A stretch of 9,725 nucleotides of DNA, taken from the NCBI GenBank assembly GCA_023379345.1, contig JAMCUV010000047.1, positions 1-9,725 of the forward strand, read 5' to 3'. This document shows, in pieces, positions 4,921 to 9,725 of this stretch (position 1 is its first letter; each line of letters opens with the position of its first letter). Source of the DNA: Thermoplasmatota archaeon. Its GTDB lineage: Archaea; Thermoplasmatota; Thermoplasmata; Thermoplasmatales; Thermoplasmataceae. A program made the translations under genes and the position numbers. The notes beneath the pieces were generated by a model. It made no database searches. It was not told the DNA's origin and saw only the letters and a list, made by a program, of their open reading frames with translations.

Positions 4921-6114
4921 TCACTCCTTGAAGAACTCCTTTCCAAGGCTTTCCCTTGCTATTATCATCTTCATTACCTCGCGGGATCCCTCTGCAAGCA
5001 TGAAGGACCTGACGCCCCTCAGGGCAAGCTCCTGCGGATTGTATTTTGTGTATCCATATGCCCCGTGCCACTGGAGTGCATCGTTTATGGCGTCGAAGGA
5101 CCATATGGTAGCCAGCAGCTTTGCCGTGGCAACCTCCCGGCTCACCTCGAACCTTGTAAATTTCTTGTATTTCTGTTCCTGGTCATACATCCACAGTGCC
5201 TTGAAACCAAGGGTCCTTGCCGCCTCCATCCTGGCCATGTGGTCGGCGAGCTGGAACTGGAGGCCCTGATATTTGCCAATGGGCTGGCCGAAAGCCTTCC
5301 TTGTCTTCATGTATTCAATTCCATTGTTCAGGCACGTCATGGCGGTTGAGACAGACATAACTGCAATCAGGGACCTGGCGAATTCGAAACCCTCGTGAAC
5401 AATCTTGAATCCCTGGTTGACTTTTCCCAGGATAAACTTATCACCGATCCTGTAATCCCTGAAATTCAGTGCCCCCCAGGTTGATCCCTCTCTTCCCATT
5501 TCCTCCAGGTTGGTGATTTCAATATGATCCTTGCTGTCAGGAGTATAGAAAAGCGTCACTCCCGATGTGCCCTTATCAGGTGCGGTCTTGACAACTGTGA
5601 CATACCCTCCTCCAAAGTCCCTGACATCCCTCACCAGGCTGATGAATGACTTCTCTCCATTGATTATGTAGTCGCTGCCGGATCTGGTGGCAGTTGTGGT
5701 CATGGACCCAATGTCGGATCCAAAATTGGGCTCCGTGGATGCTATGGCCGTTATGATTTCACCTTTTGCCATCTTTGGCAGGAACTCCTGGGCAACCTCG
5801 CTGCCGGAATATTTTGACACAAGGTATGACCATGCATTGTGGACAAGAAACATCACTGGAATGGACATGGTGGGATCAGCCGCGGCAATCTCCTCAGCAA
5901 CTATGCCCGTGGTAACAGCATCTGCCCCCATTCCGCCATATTTTTCCGGTACGGTCATGCCCAGGACACCGAGCTTCTTCATTCCGGATATGATTTCCAG
6001 TGGGATCCTGCGCTTTGCCACCATTTCCTGAATGCGCGGCGCAATCTCCTTCTGGGCAAACTGCCTTGCTGAACTCCTGATTATCTCCTGCTCCTCAGTG
6101 AAGTTAAAGTCCAT
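4921..6114 (-). CDS. Acyl-CoA dehydrogenase
   Basis: 397 residues, a normal length for this FAD-dependent family that introduces a 2,3-double bond into acyl-CoA in fatty-acid or branched-chain acid oxidation. The N-terminal helical domain begins MDFNFTEEQEIIRSSARQF. The middle beta domain has the FAD/substrate loop IASTEPNFGSDIG (about 125-137). The C-terminal domain has RKAFGQPIGKYQGLQFQLAD (family RxAFGxxIxxxQ) and ends with AEGSREVMKMIIAR, placing the catalytic base at E375 as in the usual YEGT-E motif. Chain-length specificity cannot be read from sequence. It begins 5-6 bases after a predicted transcript start and is the first gene of a unit with the OB-fold and rfcL genes. Confidence 0.93.
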   Translation of the reverse strand: MDFNFTEEQEIIRSSARQFAQKEIAPRIQEMVAKRRIPLEIISGMKKLGVLGMTVPEKYGGMGADAVTTGIVAEEIAAADPTMSIPVMFLVHNAWSYLVSKYSGSEVAQEFLPKMAKGEIITAIASTEPNFGSDIGSMTTTATRSGSDYIINGEKSFISLVRDVRDFGGGYVTVVKTAPDKGTSGVTLFYTPDSKDHIEITNLEEMGREGSTWGALNFRDYRIGDKFILGKVNQGFKIVHEGFEFARSLIAVMSVSTAMTCLNNGIEYMKTRKAFGQPIGKYQGLQFQLADHMARMEAARTLGFKALWMYDQEQKYKKFTRFEVSREVATAKLLATIWSFDAINDALQWHGAYGYTKYNPQELALRGVRSFMLAEGSREVMKMIIARESLGKEFFKE

Positions 6115-6141
6115 ATTATTACCATCTGACTATGCCTTTGC

Positions 6142-6149
6142 TATATAAG
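6142..6149 (-). promoter_or_regulatory. TATA box of the acd-OB-rfcL unit
   Basis: Minus-strand CTTATATA is centred about 32 bases before the acd ATG, giving a transcript start near 6120 and a leader of only a few bases. No Shine-Dalgarno lies in the expected position, consistent with near-leaderless translation. Confidence 0.55.
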
Positions 6150-6180
6150 TTAATTATTGAATCATTTCCAGCGGCAAATA

Positions 6181-6260
6181 TGCATGGGGGAAAATACATG
6201 CAGGGAGCCCCACTACGCAGTTTACCTGCACTGGCATGTCCCAGGATATGCATATTCCTG
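6181..6260. repeat. Two palindromic sites in the acd-taw1 intergenic region
   Basis: TGCATG (6181-6186) pairs with CATGCA (6197-6202) around a 10-base loop. CAGGATATGCATATTCCTG (6242-6260) is a near-perfect palindrome broken by one extra base. Both contain the octamer ATATGCAT or part of it (exact copies at 6178-6185 and 6246-6253). They lie 30-115 bases upstream of the acd TATA box. The rest of this 257-base gap (6115-6371) contains only a short plus-strand ORF of about 42 codons from 6180, with no family resemblance, which I do not call as a gene. Confidence 0.4.
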
Positions 6261-6371
6261 CCGCAGACCGTAACATATCTGATCATGAGCGGTAAAGACG
6301 GCCTGTGACTGCATCATTTATCCTGAACAGAAATGTGTGGGATTTGAAGTAAGGCTTGCCGCCTTTGCGTA

Positions 6372-7310
6372 TCAGATCGCGGAAAAGTCTATTTTTGCCT
6401 TGGACGGATCTTTTGCCAGGAGGGTGACCCTGCTATCCCTTCTCTCACCGGCAAATTCGTATCCAAGCATCGATCCAAGAGCCCTGCTGAATTCCACCAC
6501 ATAGTCATGGGACGGCATGTTCTCGATTCCCAGCCTGGTTATGGACTGTCCCACATGGACATAGCCCTTTGACTCGATGAAGTCCGGGCTGGCTATACTG
6601 TCAAGTTTTGCGTATTCCTCCAGGTATGGCATATTGACATCCTTAACCAGGGTATGCCTTATGACCTTCCTGGTGTCAAGAGAAGGCAGCAGCTCCAGCG
6701 TTCTGAGGAAATTTTCCCATGCATTTCCGATGGCAGGATTCAGGACGTCGTGGAAAATCTGCTTTGTGGGGCCGGCAGTGGTGACGTAAAGCTGGGTTGG
6801 CAGAGGGTCAAGTTTCTCCAGGACCATGGGAAGTGTCCCGTTTGTTACAAGGAATGTGGAAATCCCTCTTTTCCTGGCAAGAGCTATGAATTCGCCAAGC
6901 CTGGAGTAAAGAGTGGGTTCTCCTGTGAGTGAGATGGCGATGTGCTTCGGGTTGTCGGCTTCATTCCACTTTTCTTCAGTGACCTTGGGATTCCCCTTGA
7001 ATCCGGTCAGAAGTTTCCTGTGGGCCTTTATTGATTCTTCCAGGATGAATTCAGGGTCATCCTCGTCGGATATGTGCATGCTATCAAATCCCTGGAATCT
7101 CCAGCAGAATGAGCAGTTCTCGGTGCAGGAGTTCAGGGCAGGTGTCATCTGCACGCACTGGTGCGATTTTATTCCGTAGAAATCGCCCTTGTAGCATCCC
7201 TTGCCGCCGGTGATCTCGCTCTTTGTCCAGTGGCAGACCTTTACGGCCGAGTGTTTTCCCACAAGCCCATACTGCTGTTTCTTGTAAATTTGAGTGTAAG
7301 CGTTTTCCAC
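6372..7310 (-). CDS. taw1: 4-demethylwyosine synthase, radical SAM (TYW1/Taw1)
   Basis: 312 residues. The enzyme condenses N1-methylguanosine-37 of tRNA-Phe with a two-carbon unit from pyruvate to form the tricyclic base of wyosine derivatives. The radical-SAM cluster is C62-x3-C66-x2-C69 in SCTENCSFCW, and the second Fe-S cluster Cys are C26, C39 and C52. This is the six-Cys spacing known for archaeal TYW1. SLTGEPTLYSRLGEF (about 127-141) provides the SAM-binding GEPT motif, and LVTNGT follows at about 154-159. There is no flavodoxin domain, as usual for the archaeal form. The start is GTG at 7310, which sits at the predicted transcript start, so the message is probably leaderless. Confidence 0.94.
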   Translation of the reverse strand: MENAYTQIYKKQQYGLVGKHSAVKVCHWTKSEITGGKGCYKGDFYGIKSHQCVQMTPALNSCTENCSFCWRFQGFDSMHISDEDDPEFILEESIKAHRKLLTGFKGNPKVTEEKWNEADNPKHIAISLTGEPTLYSRLGEFIALARKRGISTFLVTNGTLPMVLEKLDPLPTQLYVTTAGPTKQIFHDVLNPAIGNAWENFLRTLELLPSLDTRKVIRHTLVKDVNMPYLEEYAKLDSIASPDFIESKGYVHVGQSITRLGIENMPSHDYVVEFSRALGSMLGYEFAGERRDSRVTLLAKDPSKAKIDFSAI

Positions 7311-7330
7311 GACGCAACAGATATAATTAT

Positions 7331-7338
7331 TATATAAT
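7331..7338 (-). promoter_or_regulatory. TATA box of taw1
   Basis: Minus-strand ATTATATA is centred about 25 bases upstream of the GTG start codon, so transcription should begin at or within two bases of it. A second overlapping AT box (7321-7328) is nearer but would start the transcript inside the gene. Confidence 0.55.
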
Positions 7339-7427
7339 CTTTGTTAAACGCCAGAGGGTACTCATGGAATGAAAAAATGGAGAAAATTCAATGGATCGTG
7401 TTAAATTTATAAATTGGAAAAATTGGT

Positions 7428-9056
7428 TTAATCGGAGTCTCCGCCTGGTCCGGGGCCGCCGCTTGGTGGTGCTCCGCCCTTTGATCCCTTGGTTGCAATT
7501 ACGTCATCTATCCTGAGGATCATCACGGCGGCATCTGTGGCAGCCTCTATGGCCTGCTTGCCCACCCTGATTGGCTCTATTACGCCCACTTTCTCCATGT
7601 CCTCAACATTGCCGGTGAACACGTTGACTCCTGCTGTCTTGTTTCCCTTGGCATGCTCATTCCTTATCTTTATGAGTATGTCTATGGCATCAAGGCCTGC
7701 GTTTTCTGAGAGTGCCCTTGGGATCTCCTCCATTGCATTGGCGAATTTCTCTATGGCAAGCTGCTGTCTTCCGCCGACCTTTGATGCGTACTCCCTGAGC
7801 TTGAGGGCTATTTCTGAGGCAGCAGAGCCGCCTCCAGCAACATAAGCTCCGTCTTCGACTGCTGCGGCAACGACATGGAGTGAATCTGTTATTGATCTCT
7901 CTATTTCGTCAACAACGTGCTCTGTGCCGCCTCTAACAAGGATGCTCACGGCCTTGGGATTCTTGCAGCCGGTCACGAATGTAAGGTAATCGTCCCCGAT
8001 CTTCACCTGCTCAACCATTTCAGCGGCGCCAAGGTCCTGATCCGACAGTTCCTCGATTGAGGAAACAATGGCGGCTCCGGTTGCCTTCGAGAGCTTCTCC
8101 ACATCGCTCTTCTTGACTCTCCTGACTGCATATATGCCTTCCTTGGAAAGGTAGTGCTGCGCAAGATCGTCTATTCCCTTCTGGGTGATGAGGACATTTG
8201 CGCCGGATCTCTTGACCTTCTGCACCATTTCCTTGAGCAGCCCCTCTTCTTGTGAAAGGAACTTCTGGATCATGGATGGGTCATCAATCCTTATGTTTGT
8301 GTCGAACTCAGGCTTCTTTATTTCAAGTGCAGCATCCAGGAGCGCTATCTTTGCATTCTTGACGAAGTTTGGCATTCCCGGGTGAACCTTCTCCTTGTCA
8401 ACGATTATTCCGTAAATGAGCTGCGTGTCGTCGATGTCTCCGCCCTGCTTCTTCACAACCTGTATGTTGTCGAAATCCACGTTGTAGTTGTTGTCCCTCT
8501 TCTCAGCAACTGCCTTTATGGCGTCCACTGATATGTCTGAGAGGAGATCCTTGCTTGAGGAGGCACTTTTGCTGCTGAGTGATGTGCCGGCCATCTTCCT
8601 AAGGAGTTCCTTGTCGGTGAATTTCACTGGCTTGGATATATCGTCCAGTATCTTCTTGGCCTGGTCTGCTGCCATCCTGTATCCTGATGATATCACTGTG
8701 GGGTGCACATTCTGGTTAATGAGGCTCTCTGCCTCCTGCAGAAGCGCCCCAGCCACGATGACTGCGGTTGTGGTGCCGTCTCCCACAAATGAATCCTGTG
8801 TCTTGGAAACCTCGACCATCATCTTGGCCGCAGGATGCTCAACATCCATTTCCTTGAGTATGGTCACACCGTCATTGGTGATGACAATATCGCCAAGTGA
8901 ATCCACCAGCATCTTGTCCATTCCCCTGGGGCCAAGGCTTGACCGTACCGCACTGGCGATGCTCTTTGCGGCGTCAATATTGTTCTTCATGGCGTCCTTG
9001 CCTGTCTCTCTCTTTGACCCTTCTTTTAATATGAATATTGGTTGTCCACCTATCAT
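7428..9056 (-). CDS. thsB: Thermosome (group II chaperonin), beta-type subunit
   Basis: 542 residues, full length for a group II chaperonin that folds proteins in an ATP-driven double-ring cytosolic cage with a built-in lid. Nucleotide-site motifs are intact: LGPRGMDKMLVDS (41-53), NDGVTIL (61-67), GDGTTT (92-97), and GGG in AYVAGGGSAASEIAL near 400. The start MIGGQPIFILKEGSKRETGK and the GIIVDKEKVHPGMP and EIKKPEFDTN segments resemble the Thermoplasma beta subunit more than alpha, from memory. The C-terminus is a Gly/Pro-rich tail (GGAPPSGGPGPGGDSD) that would hang inside the cavity. The partner alpha gene is not in this window. The gene appears monocistronic, with its own TATA box and GAGGT site. 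Confidence 0.96.
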   Translation of the reverse strand: MIGGQPIFILKEGSKRETGKDAMKNNIDAAKSIASAVRSSLGPRGMDKMLVDSLGDIVITNDGVTILKEMDVEHPAAKMMVEVSKTQDSFVGDGTTTAVIVAGALLQEAESLINQNVHPTVISSGYRMAADQAKKILDDISKPVKFTDKELLRKMAGTSLSSKSASSSKDLLSDISVDAIKAVAEKRDNNYNVDFDNIQVVKKQGGDIDDTQLIYGIIVDKEKVHPGMPNFVKNAKIALLDAALEIKKPEFDTNIRIDDPSMIQKFLSQEEGLLKEMVQKVKRSGANVLITQKGIDDLAQHYLSKEGIYAVRRVKKSDVEKLSKATGAAIVSSIEELSDQDLGAAEMVEQVKIGDDYLTFVTGCKNPKAVSILVRGGTEHVVDEIERSITDSLHVVAAAVEDGAYVAGGGSAASEIALKLREYASKVGGRQQLAIEKFANAMEEIPRALSENAGLDAIDILIKIRNEHAKGNKTAGVNVFTGNVEDMEKVGVIEPIRVGKQAIEAATDAAVMILRIDDVIATKGSKGGAPPSGGPGPGGDSD

Positions 9057-9060
9057 AATG

Positions 9061-9093
9061 ACCTCAGACTAGTAAAAATAAACTTCTATATAA
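9061..9093 (-). promoter_or_regulatory. Promoter and Shine-Dalgarno of thsB
   Basis: Minus-strand TTATATAG (9086-9093) would start transcription about 8 bases before the ATG. GAGGT (9061-9065) lies four bases from the ATG, so the leader would be very short. No recognised heat-shock operator was identified beside it. Confidence 0.5.
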
Positions 9094-9113
9094 CTATTTC
9101 CAATCCGGACCCA

Positions 9114-9154
9114 TGCCTGTGGCATTCCGCCAGGCACGATGCCGAATTGCAATT
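9114..9154. other. Hairpin and palindrome between thsB and the DUF1805 gene
   Basis: TGCCTG (9114-9119) can pair with CAGGCA (9131-9136) across an 11-base loop, and AATTGCAATT (9145-9154) is a perfect 10-bp palindrome. They lie between two divergent promoters in a 201-base gap with no gene I can support. They could be operator sites for thsB or its neighbour. Confidence 0.35.
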
Positions 9155-9230
9155 ACGCTATTTCATTCAGAACAGGAGATGGTGGAGTTGCCAGTTGCAG
9201 AAGCGGACTGACACATCATATGGGAACAGG

Positions 9231-9238
9231 TTTTATGC
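9231..9238 (+). promoter_or_regulatory. TATA box of the DUF1805 gene
   Basis: TTTTATGC is centred about 24-25 bases before the ATG at 9258, which implies a leaderless transcript and supports choosing this start over upstream in-frame codons. Confidence 0.45.
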
Positions 9239-9257
9239 ATGCAAGGCATTTCTCACC

Positions 9258-9548
9258 ATGATTCAGGCAGAATCCGTGGAGATAGGCGGGAAAAGTTTTG
9301 AATTTATGCGAATGGCCATGGGCACTGCTCCGCTGCTGGTGCTGAAGGGAAGCAAGGGCTTTGTGATGTGCGGATACCTCAACCTTGATGCGGCCAACAA
9401 GCTTGGTGACGTAGCAGTACGGGTTACGGGGGTTTCCGATCTCAAGTCCATGACCGAGAGCAGGGTCGCAGGCGTTTCCGAAAAAGCCTCAGCCATGGGC
9501 ATACGAGAGGGACAGAAAGTATCAGAAATCCTTGGACTTCTGGCGTAA
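9258..9548 (+). CDS. DUF1805 domain protein
   Basis: 96 residues from the ATG at 9258, chosen because the family signature begins here and the TATA box is correctly spaced; the frame is open upstream to 9042 but that part looks like non-coding sequence. The conserved features of DUF1805 (YunC-like) proteins are visible: a start of the type IQAESVEIGGKSFEF, then TAPLLVLKGSKGFVMCGYLN (about 29-48), AANKLGDVAVRVTGV (about 51-65), and an end of the type KASAMGIREGQKVSEIL. The biochemical role of this family is not established. The small alpha/beta protein is soluble, and C41 in the VMCGYL motif is conserved in the family as I recall it. Four bases separate it from the Nudix gene, suggesting co-transcription. 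Confidence 0.85.
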   Translation: MIQAESVEIGGKSFEFMRMAMGTAPLLVLKGSKGFVMCGYLNLDAANKLGDVAVRVTGVSDLKSMTESRVAGVSEKASAMGIREGQKVSEILGLLA

Positions 9549-9552
9549 CGAC

Positions 9553-9725
9553 ATGGATTCCGCAGTGGGCCTCATAATTCACGACAAATCAATAGTCATA
9601 GTGAAGAGGCAGCGAAGGGAAGGAGATCCCTGGTCTGGAGACATAGCCTTCCCCGGTGGTCATGTGAAGGAAGGGGAGACAGCTATTCAGGGTGTTCTCA
9701 GGGAGATCAGGGAAGAGGTGAGCCT
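9553..9725 (+). CDS. Nudix hydrolase, N-terminal part cut by the window edge
   Basis: 57 codons are visible from the ATG at 9553, open to the right edge. A complete Nudix box is present: G-x5-E-x7-R-E-I-R-E-E-V, with GGHVKEGE at its start and REIREEV at its end. It is preceded by WSGDIAFPGG, which resembles the SGxIxFPGG-type segment of CoA diphosphatase-like Nudix proteins, so a nucleoside-diphosphate-linked substrate such as CoA or NDP-sugar is possible. The substrate cannot be settled without the C-terminal half. The box supplies the Mg-binding glutamates. It follows the DUF1805 stop by four bases and has no evident ribosome site of its own. Confidence 0.88.
   Translation, partial: MDSAVGLIIHDKSIVIVKRQRREGDPWSGDIAFPGGHVKEGETAIQGVLREIREEVS

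Noticed and set aside
6180..6311. Short plus-strand ORF of about 42 codons in the acd-taw1 gap
   Set aside because: It has no recognisable domain and lies across the palindromes. The only support is a symmetric TATA box at a suitable distance, which is explained by acd.
9042..9257. N-terminal extension of the DUF1805 protein
   Set aside because: It overlaps the thermosome start and its promoter and shows no conserved sequence; the family signature and a well-placed TATA box support the ATG at 9258.
1..9725. CRISPR array, toxin-antitoxin pair or restriction-modification system
   Set aside because: No regularly spaced repeats were seen, and no cas, toxin, methylase or nuclease motif was found in any supported gene.

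Overview
The window reads as chromosome of a thermoacidophilic archaeon of the Thermoplasmata (Thermoplasmatales-like). The evidence is a group II chaperonin close to the Thermoplasma thermosome beta subunit as I remember it, an archaeal clamp-loader large subunit, ribosomal protein eL15, an RNase P Pop5 protein and a wyosine-synthesis TYW1 enzyme. Arg codons are mostly AGG/AGA, TTG and GTG starts occur, and several genes have a TATA-like box about 25 bases before the start codon, as expected of leaderless archaeal transcripts. Base composition is near 50% GC, so this is not one of the very AT-rich Ferroplasma/Picrophilus types. The species is not identifiable from the window.

Bases 1-2167 are accessory DNA. 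At the left edge, on the minus strand, is the first part of an IS21-family transposase (istA) with a candidate IS terminus containing a repeated 10-mer. Next comes a tightly coupled plus-strand cluster of five genes, each overlapping the next by 4 bases: an unknown small protein, a C2H2 zinc-finger protein, a four-Cys zinc-ribbon protein, an unknown 128-residue protein and a complete tyrosine recombinase with all catalytic residues. The recombinase stop codon directly abuts the 3' end of a tRNA-Ser(UGA) gene on the opposite strand. This is the layout expected at the integrase-proximal end of an integrated element that used the tRNA gene as its attachment site. The element would continue leftward past base 1, and its other end is not visible.

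Bases 2168-9056 are housekeeping genes, nearly all on the minus strand. They are rpl15e followed by tRNA-Ser; a plus-strand Pop5 gene (rnp2) divergent from rpl15e and overlapping rfcL tail to tail by 24 bases; a close-packed unit of acyl-CoA dehydrogenase, a free-standing MetRS-beta-like tRNA-binding OB-fold protein and the RFC large subunit; TYW1 (4-demethylwyosine synthase); and thermosome beta. From 9258 to the right edge the plus strand carries a DUF1805 protein and the start of a Nudix hydrolase.

The most interesting part is the left end: a compact five-gene integration module with two small zinc proteins, three genes with no recognised function or an undefined one, and an IS21 copy apparently inserted at its 5' edge. 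The housekeeping part is ordinary in content. It has some unusual gene pairings, and near-palindromes occur in two of its intergenic regions.
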